Positions 29,301-38,060 of a stretch of 54,973 nucleotides of DNA are shown here, one piece after another. Each line of letters begins with the position of its first letter. The stretch's first letter is position 1. Below the pieces are notes generated by a model that searched no databases, had not been told where the DNA came from, and saw only the letters and a program-made list of their open reading frames with translations. Both the position numbers and the translations under genes were made by a program. Source of the stretch: Cycloclasticus sp. 46_120_T64 (lineage in GTDB: Bacteria > Pseudomonadota > Gammaproteobacteria > Methylococcales > Cycloclasticaceae); contig MAAM01000003.1 in NCBI GenBank assembly GCA_002162695.1, positions 1-54,973 on the forward strand, written 5' to 3'.

Positions 29301-31240
29301 GCGAGTTTTCGGTGATGGGCATTGGCGATATGGGCGGGGACGTTTTTGGCAATGGGATGTTGTTGTCGGAAAAAATTCGTTTAGTGGGGGCTTTTAACCA
29401 CTTGCATATTTTTCTTGACCCTGGACCGGGTGCTGCAGTGAGTTTTAAGGAGCGCCAACGCCTGTTTAATTTGCCGCGTTCAAGCTGGAGTGATTATGAC
29501 ACAAAGCTTATTTCTGCCGGCGGCGGGATTTTTTCAAGGGCCGACAAGTCGATTAAGCTAAGCGCCGAGGTACGGTCCTTACTGGATGTTAGTGATGAGA
29601 AACTAACCCCTAATGAGCTGATTCAAGCGATGCTCAAGTCCCCGGTGGACTTATTATGGAATGGCGGCATTGGTACTTATGTTAAATCAGCGGCAGAGAG
29701 CGATGCTGACGTGGGTGATCGAGCCAATGACAGCTTACGTATCAATGGTACGGAATTGCGCTGTAAAGTGATGGGGGAAGGCGGTAATTTGGGTTTTACC
29801 CAACTTGGGCGTATTGAATATGCAAAACGAGGCCGCATTAACACCGATGCGATTGATAATGCGGCTGGGGTGGATTGTTCCGACCACGAGGTCAATATTA
29901 AGATTCTACTCAATAAGTTGGTTGAGCTGGGGGATATGACCGGCAAGCAGCGAGATGTTTTATTGGCCAAAATGACCGATAAAGTCGCTGATTTGGTGTT
30001 GCGTAATAATTATTTGCAAACCCAGGCCATTAGCATGGTTGAAACGCAGGCCTCGACGATGTTGGAAGTGCACGCGCGCTTGATTACTCAGCTAGGGCAA
30101 GATGGTCGACTCGATAGGGTAGTGGAATTTTTACCCAGTTATGAAGAAATAGAAGAGCGTAAGATTCGTGGGGTGGGTTTGTACCGGCCAGAGTTGGCGG
30201 TGGTGTTTGCTTACAGTAAATTGTTATTAAAAGATTTGATGGTCGGCTCGACGCAGATTAGAGACCCGGGATTCAAACAAGAGCTAATGGCTTACTTCCC
30301 CGATAATCTTAGTAAGCACTTTATTGAGGCCATTCATGAACACCGTTTGGCGGATGAAATAATTGTTAATCAATTGGTTAATAGCTTGGTTAACCGCCTC
30401 GGGCCTTCGTTTGCATTTCGCATGCGCGACGAGGTGGGGGCGACGATAGATGATGTGATTAAACACTATAGGGTGGCCTGCGAGATTTTTAACACGGAGG
30501 CTATTTGGCGGGAAATAGAGGGGCTTGATAATCACGTTTCTCCGGATGTGCAGATTGATATGTTGATGGAAGTGCGTAGGTTGATTGAACGCACCATGTA
30601 TTGGTTGCAAAGTAATCGTTCGCATATCGAATCAATTGGGGAGGTTGTCAGCGAGTTTGCCGAGGGGGTTGCTGAGGTGAGCCGGGAGATGGTCAATTAT
30701 GCCACTGTCCGTGTGAAGGGAAGAATTCATAAACGCGCGGCTATTTATCAGGCGGCGGGGGTGAGTGAGAGCCTAGCGATAAAAATAAGCAGCCTAGAGC
30801 TGGAGTCGACGAGCCTCGATGTGATTGCGATTCATAGCGTGGTGGAGTGTGGCAAAGATGAGGTGTTACCGGTTTTCTTTGCAGTGATCGAACTACTGGA
30901 GGTGAATTGGTTGTACGTTTGCATTAGTCGGCTGTCACGTAAGAATTATTGGCAGTCGTTAGCACGCTCGGCCTTACGTAATGACTTGCATACTGAATTA
31001 AGGGTGTTGTCATCGTCTATATTCCAATCGGTGGGTGGTGAGCTAACGGCGGAAAAACGGCTTAGTGTTTGGCGTGAGAATAACCGAATCGAGATTGAGC
31101 GTTATTTACATCTAGTCACCGTTATTCAGGCAGAGAATGAAATTCAAATCGAGCAGCTGTCGGTTCTGTTGAAAGAGTTTCATATCATCGTAGAAAAAAG
31201 TAAGTTGAAGTTAGCCGTCGGTGCTGCTGTGAGTGCTTGA
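26375..31240 (+). CDS. gdhB: NAD-specific glutamate dehydrogenase, large (about 180 kDa) type
   Basis: The protein has 1621 residues, matching the 1550-1650 of this class. It oxidises glutamate to 2-oxoglutarate and ammonia with NAD. The regulatory N-terminal half has ACT-like segments. The catalytic core begins with [20 protein letters not shown] and [20 protein letters not shown] around residues 785-830, then VPTGAKGGF. The nucleotide-binding part has [16 protein letters not shown] near 980. A GGGAAGGGACA ribosome site precedes the ATG. It stands alone, followed by a terminator. Glutamate catabolism is the expected role. Confidence 0.95.
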   Translation: [1621 protein letters not shown]

Positions 31241-31279
31241 AATGATGAGGATTTATTGTTTATGGGTAGTGAATTAGCC

Positions 31280-31308
31280 TTGACAAATGCTGCAGGGCAG
31301 TATAGTAT
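31280..31308 (+). promoter_or_regulatory. Strong sigma70-like promoter upstream of a possible small RNA
   Basis: A perfect TTGACA (31280-31285) is followed by a 17-base spacer and TAGTAT (31303-31308, 4 of 6 matches). No open reading frame with a ribosome site follows before the terminator at 31372. A transcript would begin near 31315. Confidence 0.5.
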
Positions 31309-31314
31309 GCCGCC

Positions 31315-31397
31315 TGCATTGTTACTGCAGCTCTATAGCTTGCTTTTTGTGATGATGTTCTCCTCCTCTTGGCGACCCTTATGGGTCGCTTTTTTTT
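31315..31397 (+). ncRNA. Candidate small RNA with anti-Shine-Dalgarno stretch
   Basis: About 83 bases lie between the promoter above and a strong terminator, in the gap after the NAD-GDH gene. The RNA contains the pyrimidine run TTCTCCTCCTCTT (31358-31370), complementary to purine-rich ribosome-binding sites. It sits unpaired just 5' of the terminator stem, the layout of CU-rich regulatory RNAs in other proteobacteria. The start is estimated. I do not recognise a named family. Alternatively it is simply the GDH 3' UTR. Confidence 0.4.
31372..31397 (+). terminator. Intrinsic terminator after NAD-GDH / candidate sRNA
   Basis: The perfect 7-bp stem GCGACCC (31372-31378) and GGGTCGC (31383-31389) encloses the loop TTAT and is followed by eight T. 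Confidence 0.92.
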
Positions 31398-31541
31398 GCC
31401 TGTAGATATTGTGAAACGTTTGTTTGTTAGCGGCTTTGTCGGCATAAAACATCTTCATATTCGCATCGTTTTGTTACTAAATGTGCTTTAATTTCCGCAT
31501 CGCCTGTTGATCACTGGGCAAGGCTTATCGAGATATGACAA

Positions 31542-32726
31542 ATGAAAAATAATTTAATGTGCTTGCGAGGGCTCTTGCTGCTAATTGCTTGTTTATTGAT
31601 GCCGGTCTTAGCGCAAGCGACGCCTGTGCAGCTGAAAATTGCGTTTTTAACACAAAAAATGCCGGCAGCGGCGGCTTTGTCTAATTTGGATCCAGTGCTC
31701 ATTGACGAGGGGCTTCAAGGGGCTCGCTTGGGCATTGCCGATAATAATACCACTGGCCAGTTTACCGGCCACCAATATAGTTTGCAGTATGTTGAGCTTG
31801 CGGCCGGTGCGGATGTGGGGCAGGCTTTTGAGCGTTTACTGGCCGAAGGTTATCAATATGTCATCGTTGATGTGCAGCACGTGAGTTTATTAGCCTTAGC
31901 GAAGCGGGCTCGTGAGAACAATGTGCTGTTATTTAATGTTTCGTTGGCCGACGGTGAACTGAGAAACGAGAGCTGTGCTAATAATCTCTTTCACCTGATT
32001 CCGAGTTATGAAATGCAAGCCGATGCGCTGGCGCAATTCATGTTGAAAAAACGTTGGAATAAGTGGTTTTTGGTGAAGGGGAACGAGCCTGATGATAAGC
32101 GTTTTGCTGCTGCGATTAAACGCTCGGCGAAGCGTTTTGGGATGAAAATTGTGGCTGAAAAAAGCTGGTCTTTTGAGCACGATACGCGGCGCACGGCACA
32201 GGCCGAAATTCCGGTGTTTACCCAAGGTGCAGACTATGATGTTTTATTGGTCGCCGATGTTAAGGGGCTGTTTGGTGATTATTTACCGATGAATACGTGG
32301 TTGCCGCGGCCTATCGCCGGCACGCAAGGGATGGTGCCACGAGCTTGGCATCGTACGCATGAGCGCTGGGGGGCGGTGCAGATGCAGAATCGTTTTTATA
32401 CACAAGCGGGGCGTTGGATGAATGATGTTGATTATGCCTCGTGGTTGGCGGTTCGAACGGTGGGTGAGGCGGTAACACGAACTAATAGTACCGATTCGAC
32501 GGCGATAAAGGCCTTTATCTTGAGTGATAAATTTAGTTTGGCGGGTTTTAAAGGCACAAAACTAACCTTTCGGCCGTGGAATCAGCAATTGCGCCAACCG
32601 GTACTGCTGGCAACACCACGTTCTACCGTGTCGGTATTGCCGCATAAAGAATTTTTACACCCGCTGACTTATTTAGATACCTTGGGGTATGATAAGCCTG
32701 AATCGAGCTGTTCATTTAACCAATAA
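31542..32726 (+). CDS. Periplasmic substrate-binding protein of a PQQ-dehydrogenase-associated ABC system
   Basis: The protein has 394 residues. The signal peptide is about 1-27 (GLLLLIACLLMPVLAQA). The mature part follows the type-1 periplasmic fold of branched-chain amino acid binding proteins, with KIAFLTQKMPA and GLQGARLGIADNN. It matches the family described as 'ABC transporter substrate-binding protein, PQQ-dependent alcohol dehydrogenase system'. It heads a four-gene run with a beta-propeller, an ATPase and a permease. The ligand is unknown. In Pseudomonas-type ped clusters these genes sit with alcohol oxidation, and none is visible here. Confidence 0.8.
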   Translation: MKNNLMCLRGLLLLIACLLMPVLAQATPVQLKIAFLTQKMPAAAALSNLDPVLIDEGLQGARLGIADNNTTGQFTGHQYSLQYVELAAGADVGQAFERLLAEGYQYVIVDVQHVSLLALAKRARENNVLLFNVSLADGELRNESCANNLFHLIPSYEMQADALAQFMLKKRWNKWFLVKGNEPDDKRFAAAIKRSAKRFGMKIVAEKSWSFEHDTRRTAQAEIPVFTQGADYDVLLVADVKGLFGDYLPMNTWLPRPIAGTQGMVPRAWHRTHERWGAVQMQNRFYTQAGRWMNDVDYASWLAVRTVGEAVTRTNSTDSTAIKAFILSDKFSLAGFKGTKLTFRPWNQQLRQPVLLATPRSTVSVLPHKEFLHPLTYLDTLGYDKPESSCSFNQ

Positions 32727-32740
32727 ATTCTCCGCATCTT

Positions 32741-33697
32741 ATGAATAAATACCTTTTGTTGTTGGCGTTATGTGTCAGCACAAGTTTTGCCGACACCCTA
32801 TATATAACCTTAGAAAAGGATAATGCCTTAGCCGTGGTTGATGGGGCCAGCGGAACGTTGTTGAAAACCGTTCCACTCGGCCAGCGCCCACGCGGGTTGG
32901 CGCTTAGCAAGAATGGCAGCTTGCTATATGTTGCTGCGAGTGATGACGACACCATTCAAATCCTAGATACGAACACATTGAAAGTCATCGGTGACTTACC
33001 GGCGGGTGAAGACCCCGAGACCTTTAGAATCCACCCGAATGGTCGGTGGCTGTACGTATCTAACGAGGATGACAATATTGTTACGGTGGTTGACGTAGAG
33101 AAAAGATCGGTCATCACGGAAATTTCGGTGGGGGTCGAGCCTGAAGGCATCGCGATTAGCAGCGATGGTCTATGGGTGGTGAATACCTCTGAAACGACCA
33201 ATATGGTGCATTGGATTGACCCACGACAGCAGGGCATCACCGACAATACCTTGGTTGATCCAAGACCTAGAGCCGCCGAGTTTTCGGTGGATAATAAGTC
33301 GCTGTTTGTCACCTCGGAAATCGCCGGTTCGCTGTCGCGTATCGATGTGGCCAGTAAACAGGTGGAACAGCAATTAAGTTTTCGTATTCCGGGGGTTGAT
33401 CAGGAATTGATCCAGCCGGTTGGGGTGTTGGCGCACCCTGATAATCGGCTACTGTTCGTCGCCTTGGGGCCGGCTAATCGGGTCGCGGTGGTCGATATCC
33501 AAAAGATGGAGGTCATTAAGTATTTATTGGTGGGGCAACGGGTGTGGAACTTGGCATTTTCCCCAGACCTAAAGCGTTTATACACCACCAATGGGGTCAG
33601 TAATGATATTTCCATTATCGAGCTGGATTCATTGAAAGTGACGAAGTCGTTACGGGTGGGTCATTACCCTTGGGGCATTACGGTTAAAGATGACTGA
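32741..33697 (+). CDS. YVTN-type beta-propeller protein, PQQ-associated family
   Basis: The protein has 318 residues with a short signal peptide (MNKYLLLLALCVSTSFA). It is built of seven or so repeats of the LYVAASDDDTIQILDTNT and LYVSNEDDNIVTVVD type, with the recurring 'G..PEG.A.S.DG' turns. It is probably periplasmic. Members of this family occur with the substrate-binding protein and ABC genes found on either side. The function is unproven. Binding of a redox cofactor or scaffold duty are possibilities only. The ATPase start overlaps its end by 8 bases. Confidence 0.8.
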   Translation: MNKYLLLLALCVSTSFADTLYITLEKDNALAVVDGASGTLLKTVPLGQRPRGLALSKNGSLLYVAASDDDTIQILDTNTLKVIGDLPAGEDPETFRIHPNGRWLYVSNEDDNIVTVVDVEKRSVITEISVGVEPEGIAISSDGLWVVNTSETTNMVHWIDPRQQGITDNTLVDPRPRAAEFSVDNKSLFVTSEIAGSLSRIDVASKQVEQQLSFRIPGVDQELIQPVGVLAHPDNRLLFVALGPANRVAVVDIQKMEVIKYLLVGQRVWNLAFSPDLKRLYTTNGVSNDISIIELDSLKVTKSLRVGHYPWGITVKDD

Positions 33698-34436
33698 AGC
33701 AATGGATTACTCTTTAGAAGTTAAGGGTTTAAGTTACGCTTACGGTGAGAAAAGCGCGTTAACGGGGCTTGATTTTTCAATCTCGGCGGGAGACTGTACG
33801 ATTTTGCTGGGGCCGAATGGTGCCGGAAAATCGACCTTGTTTTCGTTGATTACCCATTTGTACGATAGCCGAGAAGGGCACATTCTCATTAACGGGCTTG
33901 AGGTCAAAAAACAACCGTGTCTGGCCCTGGCTAAGTTGGGGGTGGTGTTCCAGCAAACCACCCTGGACCTAGATTTAACGGTGCTGCAAAACTTGCATTA
34001 CCACGCATCCTTGCACGGCATGGGGCGTAAACTCGCTAATGCGCGTATTCAACAAGAGCTTGAGCGGCAGGGCATGTGGGCGCGTAAGTCGGAAAAGGTG
34101 CGGCTGTTAAATGGCGGGCATCGACGGCGGGTTGAAATTGCACGAGCCTTGCTACATCAGCCAAGCTTATTATTATTAGACGAACCCACCGTCGGTTTAG
34201 ACGTGCCGAGTCGGCGGGGGATTGTTGAACACGTACATCAGCTTTGCCAAGAGGATGGTTTGTCGGTTTTATGGGCGACTCATTTGATTGATGAAATTTA
34301 CCCGGACGATAAGCTTATTGTATTGCACCAAGGGGAAATTAAGGCCCAAGGTTCAGTGGAAAGTGTTTGTGGTGGGCAATCCACCGAGGATATTTCACAA
34401 GCATTTCAACAGTTGACTCAGGAGCGTTCGCGATGA
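33690..34436 (+). CDS. ABC transporter ATPase, PQQ-associated family
   Basis: The protein has 248 residues. Walker A is GPNGAGKST near residue 38, Walker B is LLLLDEPTVGL near 160, and the H-switch is WATHLIDE. The signature loop is unusual, LLNGGHRRRVEIARAL in place of LSGGQ, as in this subfamily. Its start (ATGACTGA) overlaps the propeller stop, and its own stop overlaps the permease ATG by 4 bases. It is of the export (ABC-2) type by its partner. Confidence 0.85.
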   Translation: MTEAMDYSLEVKGLSYAYGEKSALTGLDFSISAGDCTILLGPNGAGKSTLFSLITHLYDSREGHILINGLEVKKQPCLALAKLGVVFQQTTLDLDLTVLQNLHYHASLHGMGRKLANARIQQELERQGMWARKSEKVRLLNGGHRRRVEIARALLHQPSLLLLDEPTVGLDVPSRRGIVEHVHQLCQEDGLSVLWATHLIDEIYPDDKLIVLHQGEIKAQGSVESVCGGQSTEDISQAFQQLTQERSR

Positions 34437-35242
34437 ATTTACTGCACGCCTTCATTGCCTTAAAGGGCATCGTTACACGTGAGTTATGGCGGTTTTTACA
34501 CCAGCGTGAGCGTTTCGTTGCGGCGCTTGTTAGGCCGTTAGTCTGGTTGTTTGTTTTTGCTGCGGGTTTTCGCTCGACCTTGGGTATCGCGATTATTCCA
34601 CCGTATCAAACCTATATTCTATATGAGGTGTATATCGCCGCTGGTTTGATTGGCATGATTCAATTATTTAACGGTATGCAAAGCTCGTTGTCGATGGTTT
34701 ATGATCGTGAAATGGGCAGTATGAAAACCCTTTTAGTCAGCCCGCTACCGCGTTGGTTTTTACTCACAGGGAAACTATTGGCAGGCACGGCGGTCTCTAT
34801 TTTACAGGCTTATGTGTTTTTAGTGATTGCTTGGTTTTATGATATTCAGGCGCCGTGGCACGGCTACCTAAGCTTACTGCCTGCACTCGTGTTGGCGGGT
34901 TTGATGCTCGGTGCGCTGGGCATGTTGCTATCATCCTTTATTAAACAGTTAGAAAATTTTGCTGGGGTGATGAATTTTGTTATTTTCCCGATGTTTTTCA
35001 TGTCGACGGCACTTTACCCCTTATGGAAGATCAAAGAATCTAGTGAACTGTTGCATACCTTAGCGAGCTATAACCCCTTTTCGCAAGCCGTTGAGTTACT
35101 GCGTTTTGCTTTGTATGGGCAATTTAATTTGTATGCATTCGTCTACACCTTGAGTTGTTTCGTTATTTTTATGGCCATTGCTGTTTGGGGCTACAATCCA
35201 TCGAAAGGAATGATGGTTAAGAAAGGTGGCGGACCGAGATAG
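34433..35242 (+). CDS. ABC-2 type permease, PQQ-associated family
   Basis: The protein has 269 residues with six predicted helices. It starts at the ATG at 34433, which overlaps the ATPase stop (ATGA). It shows the ABC-2 motif in PLPRWFLLTGKLLAGTAVSI and the late FFMSTALYPLWKIKESS segment common in such exporters. It completes a half-exporter pair with the ATPase. Because the system also has a periplasmic binding protein, the direction of transport is unclear. A PedC-like role is inference. Confidence 0.83.
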   Translation: MNLLHAFIALKGIVTRELWRFLHQRERFVAALVRPLVWLFVFAAGFRSTLGIAIIPPYQTYILYEVYIAAGLIGMIQLFNGMQSSLSMVYDREMGSMKTLLVSPLPRWFLLTGKLLAGTAVSILQAYVFLVIAWFYDIQAPWHGYLSLLPALVLAGLMLGALGMLLSSFIKQLENFAGVMNFVIFPMFFMSTALYPLWKIKESSELLHTLASYNPFSQAVELLRFALYGQFNLYAFVYTLSCFVIFMAIAVWGYNPSKGMMVKKGGGPR

Positions 35243-35279
35243 GAATACTCGCCGCGCCGTGTGTTAAAATGTAACAACT

Positions 35280-36632
35280 ATGATGAAGAAACTATTTATA
35301 AGAACCTACGGCTGTCAGATGAATGAATATGATTCTGATAAAATGGCCGCAGTACTGGCCGAATCTCACGGTCTAGTGTTAACCGACAATGAAAAAGAAG
35401 CCGACGTGCTATTGCTCAATACCTGTTCTATTCGGGAAAAAGCGCAAGAGCGAGTGTTTCATCAATTAGGTCGTTGGCGTCCGCTGAAAGAGCGTAATAA
35501 AAACTTGTTAATTGGTGTGGGTGGCTGTGTCGCCAGCCAAGAAGGCAAGGTGATTCGTCGTCGAGCGCCGTATGTTGACGTGGTGTTTGGTCCGCAAACG
35601 CTGCACCGCTTGCCTGCGATGCTCACCGAAGCACAGACCAAAAAGAAATTGGTGATGGATATTTCTTTTCCAGAAATCGAAAAATTCGATAACCTACCCG
35701 AACCACGCGCGGAAGGCCCAAAGGCCTTCGTTTCGGTGATGGAAGGCTGTAGTAAATACTGCACCTTCTGTGTGGTGCCGTATACGCGTGGTGAAGAAGT
35801 GAGTCGTCCCTTAGATGACGTGATCGCCGAAATATCTAGCCTAGCTGGGCAAGGTGTACGTGAGGTTAATTTATTAGGGCAGAATGTGAATGCCTACTGT
35901 GGCAATATGGCGGATGGCGACGTGGCCGACTTTGCCTTGCTGTTGCATTATGTGGCGGCGATTGATGGCATCGACCGTATTCGTTATACCACCTCACACC
36001 CGAAAGAATTTTCCGACAGTTTAATTCAAGCCTACGAAGACATTCCCGAATTGGTGGACCATTTACACTTACCGGTACAAAGTGGTAGTAATAGTGTATT
36101 GGCGCGAATGAAACGCGGGCATGAAATCGATGAATATATAACCAAGCTGGAACGCTTGCGGAAAATTCGACCGAAGATGAGTTTCTCGTCTGACTTCATT
36201 ATTGGTTTCCCACAAGAAACCGACGAGGAGTTTGAAGACACGATTCGTTTGATTAAGCAAATTGGTTTTGATTTCTCCTTCAGCTTTATATTTAGTGCGC
36301 GTCCAGGCACCCCTGCGGCTGATATGCCCGATGAGGTACCCGCCGAGGTGAAAAAACAACGTTTAGAACGTTTACAGGGCATCATTAGCAAACAAACCGA
36401 AGAACTCTCTCAGCAAATGGTCGGCAGCACCCAGCGTGTGTTAGTTGAGGGTGAATCGAAGAAAAACTCGCTGCAAATGAGCGGTCGTACGGAAAATAAT
36501 AGGGTGGTGAACTTTGCCGGCCATGGCCGTTTAACCGGACAATTTGTCGATGTGTTAATTACCGAAGCTCTGCCGTACTCGTTGCGCGGGCGAATGGTGA
36601 AAGCGGATATTAAAATTCCCGCGGCTTCTTAA
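35280..36632 (+). CDS. miaB: tRNA-2-methylthio-N6-dimethylallyladenosine synthase
   Basis: The protein has 450 residues. The N-terminal UPF0004 domain has Cys12, Cys49 and Cys83 for the auxiliary cluster. The radical-SAM motif CSKYCTFC gives C157, C161 and C164. A TRAM domain ends the protein ([22 protein letters not shown]). MiaB methylthiolates A37 of tRNAs reading U-codons. It lies right before ybeZ, the normal miaB-ybeZYX-lnt order. It starts at ATG 35280, with a second Met next to it. Confidence 0.97.
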   Translation: MMKKLFIRTYGCQMNEYDSDKMAAVLAESHGLVLTDNEKEADVLLLNTCSIREKAQERVFHQLGRWRPLKERNKNLLIGVGGCVASQEGKVIRRRAPYVDVVFGPQTLHRLPAMLTEAQTKKKLVMDISFPEIEKFDNLPEPRAEGPKAFVSVMEGCSKYCTFCVVPYTRGEEVSRPLDDVIAEISSLAGQGVREVNLLGQNVNAYCGNMADGDVADFALLLHYVAAIDGIDRIRYTTSHPKEFSDSLIQAYEDIPELVDHLHLPVQSGSNSVLARMKRGHEIDEYITKLERLRKIRPKMSFSSDFIIGFPQETDEEFEDTIRLIKQIGFDFSFSFIFSARPGTPAADMPDEVPAEVKKQRLERLQGIISKQTEELSQQMVGSTQRVLVEGESKKNSLQMSGRTENNRVVNFAGHGRLTGQFVDVLITEALPYSLRGRMVKADIKIPAAS

Positions 36633-36633
36633 G

Positions 36634-37599
36634 GTGGGAGAGCAGGTGTATTCCGATGAAATTAATTTAGAACCCGCAGATAACCAGCGCTTGGCGAGTT
36701 TATGCGGGCAGTTTAATGAACATCTCGCCCAGCTAGAGCAACGCTTAGGGGTGGAGATTAATAACCGTGGTAATCAGTTCAGCATCAGTGGACCGAAAAA
36801 AGACGTAGCGGCAGCGTTGGTTGCCCTGCAAGACCTCTATGAAAGCACCGAAACGGAGCCGCTAACGCCGGCCAAAGTTCATTTGTTATTACAGGAAAAA
36901 ATTCATATGCCAGCAATTGCCGACACAAAAACAGGTGATGCTGCGGTTATTCGTACCCGCAAAAAATTGATCAAACCCCGAGGGGAAAACCAGCAATCCT
37001 ACGTCAATAGCATTCCACAAAATGATATTGTGTTTGGTATCGGCCCAGCGGGTACCGGCAAAACCTATCTGGCGGTGGCCTGTGCGGTAGAAGCCTTAGA
37101 ATCAGAAAAAGTGTCGCGGATTATTTTAGCCCGTCCGGCAGTCGAAGCGGGTGAGCGCTTAGGTTTTTTGCCGGGTGACCTGAGTGACAAAATTAACCCC
37201 TATTTACGCCCCTTATATGATGCCTTATATGAAATGCTTGGGGTGGAGCGAGTAGAACGGCTGATTGAAAAAAAGGTGATTGAAATTGCCCCACTCGCCT
37301 TCATGCGGGGGCGAACCCTCAGTGAGGCGTTTGTGATTTTGGACGAGGCGCAAAACACTACGCCCGAGCAAATTAAAATGTTTTTAACGCGGATAGGTTA
37401 TGGGTCAACGGTGGTCGTCACTGGGGATATTACCCAAATAGACCTACCAGGGCATACCGAGTCGGGGCTGAAAGTGGTTATGGAGATACTGCGTGACATC
37501 CCCGGAATTAGCTTTACCCAGTTTTCGAGCAGTGATGTGGTGCGGCACCCGATCGTGCAAAAAATTGTCGCCGCGTACGAGACACACTCAGAACAGTGA
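36634..37599 (+). CDS. ybeZ: PhoH-like ATPase YbeZ
   Basis: The protein has 321 residues. A GTG start lies one base after the miaB stop. Walker A is GPAGTGKTYLA near residue 130 and Walker B is FVILDEAQNT near 232. The RNA-binding N-terminal part carries a KH-like fold in the family. YbeZ acts with YbeY in rRNA maturation and ribosome quality control in E. coli. The overlap with ybeY (GTGA) shows coupling. Confidence 0.93.
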   Translation: MGEQVYSDEINLEPADNQRLASLCGQFNEHLAQLEQRLGVEINNRGNQFSISGPKKDVAAALVALQDLYESTETEPLTPAKVHLLLQEKIHMPAIADTKTGDAAVIRTRKKLIKPRGENQQSYVNSIPQNDIVFGIGPAGTGKTYLAVACAVEALESEKVSRIILARPAVEAGERLGFLPGDLSDKINPYLRPLYDALYEMLGVERVERLIEKKVIEIAPLAFMRGRTLSEAFVILDEAQNTTPEQIKMFLTRIGYGSTVVVTGDITQIDLPGHTESGLKVVMEILRDIPGISFTQFSSSDVVRHPIVQKIVAAYETHSEQ

Positions 37600-38054
37600 G
37601 TATGGAGCTTCAAGTCGTCAGTGACTTTCAGCCCTTGCCGAGCCAGCAACAGTTCGAGTGTTGGGTGCAATTAGCGACTCAGCAACGGCCCGAGGCGGAA
37701 GTACTGGTGCGTGTGGTCGACGAGGTGGAGTCGGCGGAGCTGAACGTCAGTTATCGGCAAAAAGAGGGGCCGACCAATGTATTGAGTTTTCCTTTTGAGT
37801 TGCCCGAGGGTTTACCTGCCGATGCGTTAGACGATGACTGTCTAGGGGATTTAGTGATTTGTGCGCCGTTGGTGGAGCAGCAGGCCCAGCAACAAGGGAA
37901 ACCGGTAATCGAACATTGGGCGCATTTGGTGGTTCACGGTTGCTTACATCTACAAGGGTACGACCATATTGACGACGCGGATGCGACGGTGATGGAAAGC
38001 CTAGAAATAGAACTACTTAATAGTATTGGTATTGATAATCCATATGAAGGATAA
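37596..38054 (+). CDS. ybeY: Endoribonuclease YbeY
   Basis: The protein has 152 residues (E. coli 155). The zinc-binding motif HGCLHLQGYDH (H-x3-H-x5-H) lies near residues 115-125, and the RxxP-like loop reads KEGPTNVLSFP. YbeY is a metal-dependent endonuclease in 16S rRNA 3' processing. The start could be the GTG at 37596 overlapping ybeZ or the ATG at 37602. I use the longer form. Confidence 0.94.
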   Translation: MSMELQVVSDFQPLPSQQQFECWVQLATQQRPEAEVLVRVVDEVESAELNVSYRQKEGPTNVLSFPFELPEGLPADALDDDCLGDLVICAPLVEQQAQQQGKPVIEHWAHLVVHGCLHLQGYDHIDDADATVMESLEIELLNSIGIDNPYEG

Positions 38055-38060
38055 GAATAA

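Noticed and set aside
31260-31445. A 61-codon open frame on the minus strand after NAD-GDH
   Set aside because: It runs across the terminator hairpin and the candidate small RNA, is rich in basic residues from the T-run, and has no ribosome site.
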